DNA of 64,000 nt from Talpa occidentalis (GCF_014898055.3 NW_023604295.1:135934676-135998675), one strand, 5' to 3'; shown: positions 34,643-45,979, numbered from the stretch's first letter. The notes: a model not told the origin generated them from the letters alone. Translations and numbers: made by a program.

Positions 34643-36191
34643 CTATTTCTAAATGATAAAGCCACCTCAGGTAGGTTGAGGGCCTCCCAATGGTTATTAT
34701 TCCCTGTTTTTAAGAAATTCAAGTTCCTAATCCTCATACCTAGACTCGTGCAGAAGTTTTGTGGATAATACTGCACTGAACGCTGCTAGTTGTGGATAAA
34801 TTTCATAGTTTACCTTCATGTGTTATAATTTAAGCACATCTCCTATCACTGAATTTATTAGATGCAATATTATTTTTAATTGGTTCATCTGGAAATATCT
34901 TTCAATTCACACTGCCAATGGTTTTTTGTAAAATTTGGTTCACATCTAGATCACCATTTAAAAAAGAAAAAATGTGGGTGATTTGTCTTTCTTAGTTTAT
35001 TTTTATAATTGTAATTTATTGTTTATTTTTCTCTGTTAAGTTTTGTTTTATTTTAATATTCCTGGGCATGAGTCTCCTGATGTATGTAAATAATACAGTC
35101 TGGTCATCATAGTCTCAGTGATCCCTGAATATCAGTGCTTTTAAATTCAGTATTTGGTTTTCTCCATGACCTTGAAAACCATTTCAAGATCAAGAGATTT
35201 TTGAAATGTGCTTGTTTCCTAAAGTTTCAGTATCACTGCCTCATATTTTTTTGGTAACAGGTCTACTTAAATATTAAAGCTTCATTTTATTTCATGTATT
35301 AAATTATTTCATAATTGTGGAGAAACATGATCATTCAAAGTATTTGCACAGGTCTTTAAATATAAACAATATAAAGTAAATTATTGTGGAATATTTAAAG
35401 TCATTTTAATCATGTCCACTTGCTAAAATTAAAATTACAAAATATGAAAAGAGCTAGTCAATCTATAACTTTCAGTATGTGAAAAAATAAAAAAAAATAG
35501 CAATTAAATGTAAATAATCAGTTTTTAAAAAATGAAGTCAATTTTTATTCCAATTTTTCCTGTTGACCAGGGAACTGTCTTTATTTCTCTGTATGACTGG
35601 TTAACACCCACTTTACTGTTTTCATATAAATGGAACGTCACTATGATGGCTTAGCAGAAGCCTTGACTTGATCCATTTAGATCTCTCAGCACAGAGAGTT
35701 TGTAGCTAGAGACATAGAAGCAAAGATAATGGACCTGGGAAGTAATATTTACTTTTATTGCTATTAAATCTTATTATTTTTTATTATTGATACATATCAG
35801 GGATAATTAGCCTTTATATCACTTTTAGAAACATTTGATTACAATTATATTTTCTTCTTTAATAACTTTGTGGAAGGAAAGTTTTGACTCTGGGGGAAGA
35901 AAATTAGTTTTAGTATTTTTAAGTGTGAAATTTAATAGCTATCATATATTTTATACTTTTAATGAACTCAACTGAAGTTTTCTTAAAGCATATCATCAGT
36001 GATACTGTGTGTAAATTGAATCTCACAAAGTAATGTGGCAGTAGTTTCTTCCTCTTCTCAGTTGACAGAAAAAGTGTCTGAAAGCTCCTCTGCAGGGAAC
36101 CATAACATGACCTATATTTAGAGAAAAAATAAGAAAAATAAATTTAATAACCCTAAATGGAGAGGCTGTCTGCAATGCAAGGAAAATGATG
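34643..36191. other. Unassigned AT-rich sequence
   Basis: No repeat or gene recognised. Confidence 0.4.
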
Positions 36192-36209
36192 GTAAAAGAT
36201 TTGCAGAAT

Positions 36210-36251
<42 letters not shown>

Positions 36252-36439
36252 AGAGGCAAACACAGGAAGAGTAGGTAAGAAAGACAGAAAGTATAAACTG
36301 AGTTAGATATTTGAGTTCTTTCTCTGATTTTTGTTTTCCCTAGTTGGATGAAAATCTCCTTTTCATTTGGATTGATTATAACTGTGCCATTGCAAGAGCA
36401 AAGAGGCAGGTGCAAGTTGTTAAAGAATCTGGTCTTTGA
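36192..36439. repeat. Unrecognised dispersed repeat, copy 1, containing (AT)n
   Basis: Related to 40333-40556. Shared landmarks in order are 'gatttgcagaatt', a simple repeat (here (AT)n at 36211-36248), 'aggaagagtaggtaagaa', 'ttagatatttga', 'tttttgttttccctagttgg', 'ttgattataactgtgccatt' and 'gtctttga'. I know no family with this sequence. Element orientation is unknown. Confidence 0.75.
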
Positions 36440-37349
36440 AATCGGGATGCCATAGAATAGGAAAGTCAATGATTGTGCAAAGGCTTGGATTGTTTTTCTT
36501 TAGGCTACCAAACAGTAACCCAGCTGCATTCTGTAGAGTCTTGATTATTGAAAGACTTGGCAACTGGGAAAAGTCAACCTGCAGTGATTTGGGGGTGTTG
36601 CCATGAGCAGCAGCTCTGCTGCAAACTCCTGATAAAGATGATTACATATTTTGCAACATTATGTTGATGAAATAGGTTTAAAGGCATTTGAAAATATCTG
36701 CCTTAGCAGCACAAACCATTCTGAAGCCTACCAAATGAACTGAATTATGATTGGTTAAGAAAGTTCTGACTTTTCCTATTGAGTTCTTGTTATATTTTAT
36801 TTGCACAGGCCACTGTGTTTGATTTGCAAAATGAAGCTTAAGAATATGCTATACCAATTATTGTGAATTGCACAGACCCCTATTTCTGTTCAACGTAGTC
36901 TCTGAATGCCTTGACCATTCTCGATATTTTGGATGTTTCTAATATTCTGTTACTCTTTTTCATTCAGTTGATTCCCCATTTCATTTTATTGAGATTCACT
37001 AATTTAATGCTTTTCTTTATTCTTTTATTTTGCTAATTAAATCAAAATCAAATTAGGTGTTCATATATATTGATTGACTTAGATTGATTTCCTGTATTTT
37101 GAATTACTTGATATCTTCCTAGTTATACTCTATTGTTTTATACTTAATTTCTAAGTTGGCTTCAGTTTCGGTAATAAGAAAATTTTAGAAAGTATTTACT
37201 AAAGTGATCATATGAATAATAAACACTGTCAACAATAAATTAGAAGGAAAATATCATATAGGGAACAAAAAAAGTAAATGTTTATTCAGAAGTAGCTTGA
37301 TCTTTTCTAGGAATTGAAAACAGCCAAAGTAACTATAATTTCCTAGGTG
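36440..37349. other. Unassigned AT-rich sequence
   Basis: No repeat or gene recognised up to the retroviral insertion. Confidence 0.4.
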
Positions 37350-37353
37350 AGGG

Positions 37354-37563
37354 TGTTAGGGGGAAAGGATGTCCTGAGATAATCTCATACAGGCTTTGTG
37401 GACTCCACCCCCACTCCAGACTAAAGCCATCAGGACATTGGGAAAGACAAATCCCATCACCACCTAGGGAGGGTGGCTGGGACCTGAGGGTGGAGTTGGG
37501 CAGCCAGGTTGGATATAAAAACCAAACACGTGGGCCTTGCTCGCTCTCTGGCTCGCGATCGCT
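37354..37563 (+). mobile_element. 5' LTR remnant (U3 with TATA box)
   Basis: Bases 37354-37523 align with 37854-38023 at an exact 500-base offset with two substitutions (37357 and 37484). A 13-bp block follows that the 3' LTR lacks, then homology resumes to 37563. TATA-like 'ggatataaaaacc' starts at 37511. R and U5 are missing, so the deletion starts near the presumed transcription start. Confidence 0.92.
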
Positions 37564-37840
37564 TGTCTTTACATAAGTTAAACCATTTTAAGATTTTTTT
37601 TTTCCTGTGATTTTTGACATATCTGCTGTCTTGTTCTGGCTAATTCCTCCAGATGTTTTTTTTCGGCTGGGACTGATGAACTGTTTTTCCAGGAATGGAG
37701 GACTTTTGCTTTCCACAATGGACACTACCTGCAGGGATTCGTTTTCTTTCAGACTGAAACCCTGGAAAATTTTCATCTGAAACTGTATCCCAGCATCCAT
37801 ATGTTTGATCTTCATCACCATGGAAATGGTGGCAAAAAGT
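37564..37840 (+). mobile_element. Residual retroviral internal sequence
   Basis: Lies between the 5' LTR break and the polypurine tract, so by position it is 3'-terminal internal DNA (env end or 3' untranslated). I see no open frame in sense and no recognisable env motif. The 77-codon antisense frame is incidental. Confidence 0.7.
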
Positions 37841-37853
37841 GAAAGGGGGGAAT
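37841..37853 (+). promoter_or_regulatory. Polypurine tract for plus-strand priming
   Basis: 'gaaaggggggaat' directly precedes the TG of the 3' LTR. An A-run followed by six G's at this position is the expected plus-strand primer of class I retroviruses. Confidence 0.88.
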
Positions 37854-38010
37854 TGTCAGGGGGAAAGGATGTCCTGAGATAATCTCATACAGGCTTTGTG
37901 GACTCCACCCCCACTCCAGACTAAAGCCATCAGGACATTGGGAAAGACAAATCCCATCACCACCAAGGGAGGGTGGCTGGGACCTGAGGGTGGAGTTGGG
38001 CAGCCAGGTT

Positions 38011-38023
38011 GGATATAAAAACC
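38011..38023 (+). promoter_or_regulatory. TATA-like element of the 3' LTR
   Basis: 'ggatataaaaacc', placed about 190 bases before the AATAAA, as expected for a retroviral U3/R boundary. Whether it still drives transcription cannot be told from sequence. Confidence 0.75.
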
Positions 38024-38202
38024 TTGCTCGCTCTCTGGCTCGCGATCGCTCGCCTCCTGGCTTCACCGCTCCTGGCTGGCGGCCAACTCTCAGAGCGCCA
38101 TTTTGGGATTCCTGATCGGCGGATCGGGTAGGACTCATTTAAAACTTTGTCTCCCACTTTTCTCCCAGAGCTGTACATTTCCTCATTTCCCTTTCCCTTG
38201 TA

Positions 38203-38208
38203 AATAAA
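38203..38208 (+). terminator. Polyadenylation signal AATAAA in the 3' LTR
   Basis: AATAAA in 'cttgtaaataaacctttt', with a GT-rich stretch ('cacgtgtgcctg') about 20 bases downstream that would suit a cleavage factor site. Confidence 0.8.
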
Positions 38209-38327
38209 CCTTTTATGAACCTTTCACGTGTGCCTGCAGTAGAGCATTGATAAGTCCTTTTAAGCGCGCGGGTGAGGACCCACAGTCAGGCACCCCGTTT
38301 TGTATCGGGGTTGCTCTACAACAAGGG

Positions 38328-38623
38328 GAGAAGGGCCTAAAATACATTTGTGAGATCACATGGGGTAGGTCATATACAGTCTTGCAAGCTGTGGTAATTT
38401 ATATCTTATTCTTAATTCACTGATTGCCTACTTCTTATACCCAGGAAGAATTTAAAGCATTTATCTTTTAAATGAAAAGTATATTTTAACTATTTAACAT
38501 TTTTTTATTGATGGATGGAAAAAATAAAACTTCAAACATGAATGTGCCTTTAAAATGTTAATCTCTATGTAATTTGACACCACTTAGGTGTTCACATAAT
38601 TACAGAATTTCAACAAAGTTGTT
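38328..38623. other. Unassigned AT-rich sequence
   Basis: No repeat or gene recognised. Confidence 0.4.
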
Positions 38624-38638
38624 GAAAAATCAACCCTT

Positions 38639-38934
38639 GGCCTCCCCGGTGGTGCAGCGGTTGAGCGCTGGGTTGCGAAGCTGCCCGCAGTCTTTGCAGC
38701 GCCGGTTCGATCCCCGGCTGCTCCCCGGCCACCAGAGGAGGGTCCCACTTGGCGCGCAGACCTCTCCTGCCGCCCGCTGCTCCCCTCAGCAGTGTACCTC
38801 GTCAGTCTGCCTGCTCTGGCTCTGGTGAATTCTCTCACCCTCCGGCGCTTCTGACTGTACCCAGTGCTCGTATAAATAAATAAACAAACAAACAAACAAA
38901 TAAAAAAGTAATTATTTAAAAAAAAAAGAAAAAC
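38639..38934 (+). mobile_element. tRNA-derived SINE, subfamily B
   Basis: Head 'ggcctccccggtggtgcag', B box 'ggttcgatccccgg' followed by a short extra 'ctgctccccgg' copy, then subfamily B body and a tail extended into (AAAC)n. Perfect 15-bp target duplication 'gaaaaatcaaccctt' at 38624-38638 and 38935-38949. High CpG content marks it as one of the youngest copies. Confidence 0.96.
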
Positions 38935-38949
38935 GAAAAATCAACCCTT

Positions 38950-39371
38950 AGATCAGTAAAAGCTGAAATGGAGCTCTCATGACTAAGAGGGCAAAGTAAC
39001 TACATCCTGTTCCAGAGGTGTCTTCACATGGTCTAACTGTTATTAGGGGCAAATTATATACTCCCAGGCTTAGACTTCAGTCCTGTCTTTTCTAAATGCA
39101 GTTATTCAGGTGTGCACTGATCAAGAATATGCTGAAAACTGAACAATCTATACTACTAATTCCAACAGGTTCATGAAGCATGTGTCATTCCTTTTAGGCA
39201 AATTTGAAACTTTCAATTATATTCTTTCATAGGATTCAGTTCTGTTCCTTTAGAATTAGGTTGCATCTTCCTCGTGGGAAGAAACGACACTATTCTCTCC
39301 ACAAAAATATTTTCAAAATATATGTTTGAAGTTTTATTTTTCAGAAACCATTTCCCAAGACTCAATTTGTT
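38950..39371. other. Unassigned sequence
   Basis: No repeat or gene recognised. Confidence 0.4.
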
Positions 39372-39385
39372 AAAACCATTTTGTT

Positions 39386-39630
39386 GGGCCTCCCCGGTGG
39401 CGCAGCAGTTGAGCACTGGTTTGTGAAACTGCCCACAGCCTCTGCAGTGCTGGTTCGATCCCTGGCCGCCGGGTGAGGGTCCCACATGTCCCATATGTCG
39501 CGCAGACATCTCCTGCCGTCCGCTGCTCCCCTCAGCTCCCCTTCACTCTGGTGAATTCTCTCACCCTCCCACGCTTCTGACTGTACCCAGTGCTTATATA
39601 AATAAATAAATAAATCTTTAAAAAAAAAAA
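39386..39630 (+). mobile_element. tRNA-derived SINE, subfamily B, with small deletion
   Basis: Full head with B box 'ggttcgatccctgg'; a short duplication 'gtcccacatgtcccatatgt'; then a ~35-bp deletion that removes the 'cagtgtacttcgtcagt' block. Target duplication 'aaaaccattttgtt' (39372-39385) and 'aaaacccttttgtt' (39631-39644), one mismatch. Confidence 0.95.
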
Positions 39631-39644
39631 AAAACCCTTTTGTT

Positions 39645-40231
39645 TTTACTCTGATTACTCAGAAATACTGTATTTCTTATTATGATAATACTAGCCTTCC
39701 CTATTTTCTATTGAGTTTTCTGAAAATGATCATGTTGTGCTAAAGACATAATGGGTATTCAACAAGTGCTAATATTTCTTATGCAGTTATTTTTTTATTA
39801 ATTGTGCTTTCTGCTCAAAATGTAAAGTCAAAGAATAGGTTAAACTCTGACATGTTATATATTCTGAAGGTGTTTTTGTACAAATTTCTGCACTCAAAAT
39901 CTCAGCAAGCCTGTCCTAATTTGATAAATCACAATAAGAGTAATCTGAGGAAACCATTACATTCCTTCAACCCTGAACATTTACATACTTAAAATTACCT
40001 AGCCTTTCAGTAGCTACCTGTTACAGGAGAAGTCATGAATGAGGTCAAGTTTTACCTTCAGGCTACATTCAGCTAAAATGAATTTAAAAATTATGGTACT
40101 CTGAGGGAAAGATTATGATATTTTTTAAGATGCCCAGAAATTTAGCATACTGTTAATTTTGCAGATAATACCAGAGACTCTATCATACTTCAAAAGTCTT
40201 ATTTTCTTTTACAAACATTTACATAACATTT
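39645..40231. other. Unassigned AT-rich sequence
   Basis: No repeat or gene recognised. Confidence 0.4.
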
Positions 40232-40650
40232 TTACTTGTGTCAGTCATTGTTCTAAGAACTTTATAAATACCAGCTCATCCAACCCTACAACACAGTAGG
40301 TGACGAATTTTTCATTTTGCAGAAGTGTTGACCTAAGATTTGCAGAGTTCAAAAACAAATAACAACAACAACAAAAACTATAGGCAATTAGAGGAAGAAT
40401 AGGTAGAAGTACAATTGTTTAACTGTTAGATATTTGAACACTGTCTGGTTTTTGTTCCCCCTAATTGGGTCAGAATCCCATTTGAATTGATTATAATGTT
40501 GTCCCATTGCAAAATCAAAGAGGAAGGTACATATTATAAAAGAATTTAGTCTTTGATCTGATTGAGGTGAAATAATTTTCTCAAGGTCATAACTAGTGAA
40601 TAGTAAATAGAGGATTCAAGGTCAGGGAAGATGTTTCCAAAATATATCCT
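40232..40650 (-). mobile_element. MIR SINE split by another repeat
   Basis: Left half 'tgtgtcagtcattgttctaa' to 'atttttcattttgcagaag' (40232-40332) and right half 'gaggtgaaataattttctca' to 'gaggattcaaggtcag' (40560-40628) are consecutive parts of antisense MIR. The ~220 bases between them are the unrecognised repeat. Confidence 0.75.
40333..40556. repeat. Unrecognised dispersed repeat, copy 2, inside a MIR
   Basis: Same landmarks as 36192-36439, but the internal simple repeat is (AAC)n instead of (AT)n. It lies between the two halves of a MIR, so it behaves like an inserted mobile element. Identity to copy 1 is moderate, so the family is old. Confidence 0.75.
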
Positions 40651-41398
40651 CTCAACTGCTGTGCTAGTCGCTCTAAGTCTTTAATACTGCATAAAGAGCC
40701 TGCCCTCGAATTTCACATTCATTCAGAAGATTGAAGATTTAATGTATAAGTGCAAGAAATTGAATCAAGAGCAAAGATCATCAAAGGTTAAACTTTTGAA
40801 ATGATGGTTTATTTGGCAAGAGATATAGGGTGGAGATTTGGTTTGTTTGTTTTCTATCAAGGACCAATGACCCTCAGCATTAAAAGAAGAATAAAATGGC
40901 CAACAGTAAAAAGTAACATAAATGTCTTTATTACAAGATAAAAGAAATCTAGTCACCTCTTTTTTTTTAAAGTATGTTATGAAAGGATAGAGGTACAATA
41001 AGTGCTCCTGGCTTTTATATCAATTATGTACCATTTATTATAAATCTATTCATAGCTTTTATTTGATTAATCTTTGCCCCCTATGTAAATTAAATTAGCT
41101 CAAGGGAACCAAAGAAAAATGATCTTAGAGAGTGTTACTTTGATACCTTTCTTCTTAGACAGGATATGGGTAGAAAGAGCAGAGAGACTAGGGAAACAAT
41201 TCTAATGTGTCTGGGCGAAGGGCTTATGGGTCAGCAAAAACACATGCAAGTTCTCAGATTTTTCCATCATTTTGAAGTGAACACTGTATTAAATGTGAAG
41301 ATATAGAAATAAATTATACCCAACATGTTTCTTTCAGATCTCTTTCAATCTGGTAAGCAAGGCAAACAAAATACAAGAATACATTTACAGAACAATAT
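40651..41398. other. Unassigned AT-rich sequence
   Basis: No repeat or gene recognised. Confidence 0.4.
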
Positions 41399-41414
41399 GA
41401 TATACATTCTATTT

Positions 41415-41694
41415 TTTATTTTTATTTTTTTAAAGATATATTTATTTATGCATACAAGAGATGGGGTACAGGCCAGAGTTGCAGGGGGTGAGAGGATTCA
41501 CCAGAGACAGTGGGGAACAGAACAGGCCGATTGACCAAAGTACACTGCTGAGGGGAGCAGCAGGCGAGACAGGAGAGGTCTGCTGCGCCATGTGGGTAGC
41601 TCCTTGGCCAGCTGGGGATCGAATTCAGGCTGCAGAGGCTGCGGATTGCTTCACAGTGAGGTGCTTAACTCCTTGCGCCACCAGGGAGGCCCAG
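41415..41694 (-). mobile_element. tRNA-derived SINE, subfamily A
   Basis: Tail at 41415-41455, head 'cgccaccagggaggccc' ending about 41692. Target duplication 'gatatacattctattt' (41400-41415 region) and 'gatatgctttctattt' (41695-41710), two mismatches. Confidence 0.94.
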
Positions 41695-41710
41695 GATATG
41701 CTTTCTATTT

Positions 41711-43149
41711 GCACAACCCATCCCCTGTCATATGGAACTGTATAAATTCAAGGAAAAATTTACCTTGATTCATTCTTTAGATTAATGAAGATTATTATTT
41801 TAAGTATATCATATGCAATTTGCTTGCAGCAAGTAAAAATCAATAAAATACTTATTGTACTAAATCGGAATAACCTTAATTTCAATATTTAACACATTGT
41901 TGGTTTAAAAAATTGCTTGGCTACCAACAAAAAAAAAAGTCTATATAAAAAGGCAACAAGAAGATGGCAGAATTCAAGTTCCAAAGCTAATCAGAAGTTA
42001 GTTGAATGGGGGAGGGGGGAAGTGGAAGAATGGAAAAAAATGACTTGAAAAAAGTCAAGTGAAGCTGCAATGTGTGAATTGAGACTTTGATGCAGGCGGT
42101 TCATAGCATGGAAGTAATAACTTGCTTAATATTTAGCACTTCTCTCTGATAGCTGAGAATAAACAATGACTGACAGAACCAATGACATGAAATCTCACAC
42201 ACACAGACACACACACACCCTGAAATAAGGCTAAGCAATACAAAACTGTCAAAAATAAAACATCGATTTGCTAAAAGTACCAGTGTAAATGGAAACTATT
42301 ATTTTATTTCATAATTTCTAGTATAAACTTCCTAAAAGAGCATGGCTATTTTATTTAACTATATAGATACAAAAACAAATAAATCTTCTATAGATGCGGG
42401 AACAAATTAGGCATGTGATAACATTTGAGTACACTTCCTGCTGTGCAATTTGAGACGGTGCCATCCTTAAACATTCAGACTTTCTGATCTTGCAAAGGTC
42501 TACATGCATGTCATAGTATATGAAAAAGGATTTAATAAGCATAAAAGTCACTACTTCCTCCACCATATTGCACTTGATTGCAATCAGCATGTTACAACCA
42601 AGTCTAATTATAAAACGTCAAATGTTTCATCAGCTTTTCTCGCATAGCTCTGCTTGCATCTGTGGTCACTGGCCCATTGAACATAAATTTTAATTCTTTT
42701 TATGTTCAGTTTGAATTTGAATTACACAGTTGATACTAAACTACACCAGAATTAAAACTCCCTTGAAGATAACTTGTCTGGTGAACTCTTTTCAGGGACA
42801 TGATTTCCCAAATACCCCTTGCATCACTCATGCAGATGAGTCGTGCTTTTGAAAAATATGCTTTGCTGACATTTCTAGAATTTTAATAATAGCATATTGA
42901 AGAACACTGTAGGGAGGGTAACCATGAATTACAATTCTTTATTACTTTCGGTAATGATTACTTCAAGGGACAAGAATGGATATCTAGGATGGTGGATTTG
43001 ATATTTATTAATATAACAGTCACTGAATATTATAAAAGAATTTTCATTGTCCTATTTTCTTCCCTTCTTCGAGAAGATTATCTTCATGAATTAGGTATAA
43101 ATGTCCAACATATGTATTTGTTGTTTGATATCTAAACACATATTCATCA
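41711..43149. other. Unassigned AT-rich sequence with (CA)n
   Basis: A short CA repeat lies at 42196-42219. Nothing else recognised. Confidence 0.4.
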
Positions 43150-43260
43150 TTTTAATCAACAAATATTCATTGACTGTTTTCTGAAAGTTGAGTATTAGAG
43201 AAATAGCAAAAGAATTAGCCTGGTGCTCTGTGTTCTGGGTGCTTTTATGTGAGTCCCCTA
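43150..43260 (-). mobile_element. L2 LINE fragment
   Basis: 'aatcaacaaatattcattga' at the left end is the reverse complement of an L2 3' end, followed by weak similarity. Confidence 0.5.
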
Positions 43261-43424
43261 TATTTACTTAAATAGCTGGTTAGTTATGGTTAATATTTCC
43301 TTGGGCATATCTATTTTTCTTTCATTTTTTTCTGAATAACTTTAAATTAAGTATATGTCTTAGAAATAGTATATGGATTTTCTATTTATATAAGAAATCT
43401 GTTAATCCTATTATTTTAAAGATT

Positions 43425-43490
43425 AAATTCTATATTTAATTTTGTATTTAATTTAATCAATTTAAATTTGTATTTAATTTAATCAAAATT
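43425..43490. repeat. AT-rich tandem duplication, period 26
   Basis: 'tttgtatttaatttaatcaa' occurs at 43441-43460 and again at 43467-43486 without mismatch, inside TTAAATT-rich DNA. Confidence 0.9.
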
Positions 43491-44394
43491 AAATTCTGTT
43501 TTTCATCCTTAAATTGTAAAACTTAAAATACTATTAAAGCTTATTTAATCTTTTTTTAATGTATTTTCATTAGTTTCCCTAGTAGACTTTCTTTATCTGT
43601 GCTTGCTATTGTTTCCATTTTTCTTTTTACCTTTTTACACTATTAGAATGTTCAGTGCTCTATTCCTATTATGGTAATGATTACTATTGTATTTCTACAA
43701 TGTGTGCCCCAAAACTCTAGCAATCAATAGTTTTACCTGCCTCCAAACTATGTAAGAATTTGTACACTTGACTAGTGCTATTTTGATCATTCACTCATGG
43801 GGGTGAAGGGAAGGTCTTATCTAGGAGTTTAATTCCTCTTGCTCTTTTCACCATGAATCATCTTATCTTGCCATCCAATAGTTATTTACACTTAACATAG
43901 TTCCCTCATGGTTCTTCATGTGGTGTATTATCGTCAATGAATTGTTGTGGCTCTCCATGCTATGGTTAGGGATTTATACCTACAGTAGTTTATAATTTGC
44001 CCTTTCCTGGGGGGTTGTAATTTATTATGTTATGCATATTTGTTTGATTAATTCATTTTTGTCAGTTTCCTGTCTTTGGAAAATAACCAAAGCAACTCAG
44101 GTTGCACCCTCCCCTGCCCAGTTTTGCACTATTAGTTCAAACTCTGTGAGACATGAATCCTCATGACTCTAGGATTATAGGGTATCTCCCTGTCTTTGGG
44201 GAACAATAAGGCAGTAGATGGAGAGGTGCTTTTCTAAACATCAGGAGCTTCAGTGCTTATTAGGAGACTTCATCGTTGTAATTAAATATTTGCATTATAA
44301 GATTTCTAAGTAATTTGGTTCTGAGAATTCAAAATTTAATGTAAGGAGAAAGAAATACAATAATATATCTGATTTCAGTTGCCCTGTAATTCAA
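43491..44394. other. Unassigned sequence
   Basis: 43560-44280 is less AT-rich and lacks repeats I know. No frame is maintained. Confidence 0.35.
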
Positions 44395-44530
44395 TTTTGT
44401 CAGATTTACATATTGGTGATTTGCAAAATCTAAGTTCTAGTTTAGTCTCTGCTACTATGTAGGTTTGAAACTTGACAGAGCTATTCTGACTACCATTGTC
44501 CTCATCCCAAAAATTAGATTCTAGATAAGC
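44395..44530 (+). mobile_element. Possible MIR fragment
   Basis: 'gttctagtttagtctctgct', 'aggtttgaaacttgacagag' and 'attgtcctcatcccaaaaat' follow sense MIR order with many changes. Confidence 0.4.
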
Positions 44531-45480
44531 TTATCTCTATTTTTATCTGCAAATTGGATAGGTAAATCAAGTAAAAGGGATTAACTGAATGGTGGGGGAT
44601 AGAATTTAATGTTTAATAGTGAATTTATGTGCAGTAATACACATACTGGTTTTTATTAATGCACATCTGAAACTTATAAAATACCATCACTTTAGTAAGT
44701 AAATACTAATAAGGACTTAAAATTAAATCTAAAAATTTAGAAAAAATGTAAAATGAATTTTTCTGATAGAGTTACATGAGAAACTCTTATTGTAGAATTT
44801 CATATTGAAGGGAGTGAGAAGGCATCTTGTTTGAGCTGAACCTCTCCCTTAACAAATGAATAAAGTTCTCTGAAGTTAGATGATCTCAACAGTGGTGTTA
44901 GTTGAAAACCTTAGGACTAGAGTTTTATCTTTCCTAAATCTTAATATATGATCTTTCCTCTGTATTGCTTCCCATCTTAGACAACCCCTAAGTTGTTATA
45001 TAAATGTTCATATGCCTATAATTACCTACTGTGAAGATTATATGTAGTGAAATTCCCGTTCATTGTAAGAACTAAGTATATAAATACCAATATGTGTTAA
45101 ATAGAACTCTAGTATTGTGTGAGACATTTCTTTAGTAGAGTTAGATCTTATGAAATATTGATTTTTTTCCAATGCATGTGGCATGAGTGATTTATTTTGT
45201 TATGAATATTTGTTTCTTTAGTTAATTGAGTGTTTCTCAATTGACTATTTCTGAAAAGTCAACAATGTTTTTGCCTTTATCCATCTAGAATCCCTGTGAA
45301 AGTTAATTGTTTAGCATTACCATTAATGTATTAAAACATCTCATATCTTGGGGCCGAAAAATGAACAATGTTTCAGTGGCTAAAGAAAACAATACCGTTC
45401 TTTTAACAATCCAAATTTAATGAATTATTTTGCTTTGATTTATGGCAACATGGGTATGACTTTCCAAAATAAAACTTTAA
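44531..45480. other. Unassigned AT-rich sequence
   Basis: A stretch near 45020-45100 weakly resembles MIR 3' sequence, too weak to call. Confidence 0.35.
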
Positions 45481-45495
45481 AAATATATCAATTTT

Positions 45496-45720
45496 GGGCC
45501 TCCCCTGGTGGCACAGGTGGTTGAGAACTGTGAGGGTCCCAAATGGCATGGCAGACCTCTCCTGTCTCGCCCACTGCTCCCCTTAGCAGTGTATTTCATC
45601 AGTCTGCCGGTTCTGTTCCCTGCTATGTCTCTGGTGAATCTTCTCACATAACCCCACCTCTGGCCTGTACCCTCGCTCTTGTATAAATAAATAAATAAAT
45701 CTTTCTTTAAAAAAAAATAT
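45496..45720 (+). mobile_element. tRNA-derived SINE with B-box deletion
   Basis: The head 'gggcctcccctggtggcaca' is joined near 45528 to 'gagggtcccaaatggcatgg', so about 45 bases including the Pol III B box are missing. Body and tail are intact. Target duplication 'atatatcaattt' at 45483-45494 and 45727-45738. Confidence 0.94.
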
Positions 45721-45979
45721 ATATATATATATCAATTTCAAAAGTGTAAACCATAGGAAAGCAAAAGGAAGCCAAAAAGACAGGAAACAAAATTCATCCA
45801 TAAACTTATTTCTAGAGATTACCACATTCTCTTTCTTTGCAGAGATTATCCATTTATTTGTACAAAGACTATATACATATATGCGAATTTGCTGATGTGA
45901 ATTTACATCGACATTTTAGATTATTTCTCAAATAACTGCACAGTGAATATACTGTTCAGAGCTGTTTCATTTTTTCATT

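Larger units (their letters stand above)
37354..38323 (+). mobile_element. Endogenous retrovirus (class I-like), young, internally deleted
   Basis: Structure: 5' LTR remnant (U3 only), about 280 bp of internal sequence, a polypurine tract, then a complete 3' LTR. Flanks carry the same four bases 'aggg' (37350-37353 and 38324-38327), and the ends are TG...CA, so the outer boundaries of a normal provirus are kept. Primer-binding site, gag, pol and nearly all of env are gone, so nothing is encoded. A 4-bp duplication and the A/G tract shape suggest a gammaretrovirus-like (ERV1) element. The region is clearly richer in GC and CpG than its surroundings. Confidence 0.92.
37854..38323 (+). mobile_element. 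Complete 3' LTR (470 bp)
   Basis: Begins 'tgtcagggggaaagg' and ends 'gctctacaaca'. U3 contains the 13-bp palindrome tgagat-a-atctca (37874-37886), then 'ggatataaaaacc' near 38011, a CpG-rich block with 'gctcgcgatcgctcgc', and AATAAA at 38203-38208. By inference R runs from about 38040 to 38225 and U5 to 38323. Confidence 0.93.

Noticed and set aside
37815..38138. 107-codon minus-strand frame over the retroviral LTR
   Set aside because: It is antisense to the LTR, which is GC-rich and so has few stops. No family known to encode an antisense protein from such an LTR fits.
37354..38323. Simple tandem duplication of a 500-bp unit
   Set aside because: The exact 500-base offset is coincidental. 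The polypurine tract, TG/CA ends, AATAAA and 4-bp flanking duplication are better explained by two LTRs of a deleted provirus.
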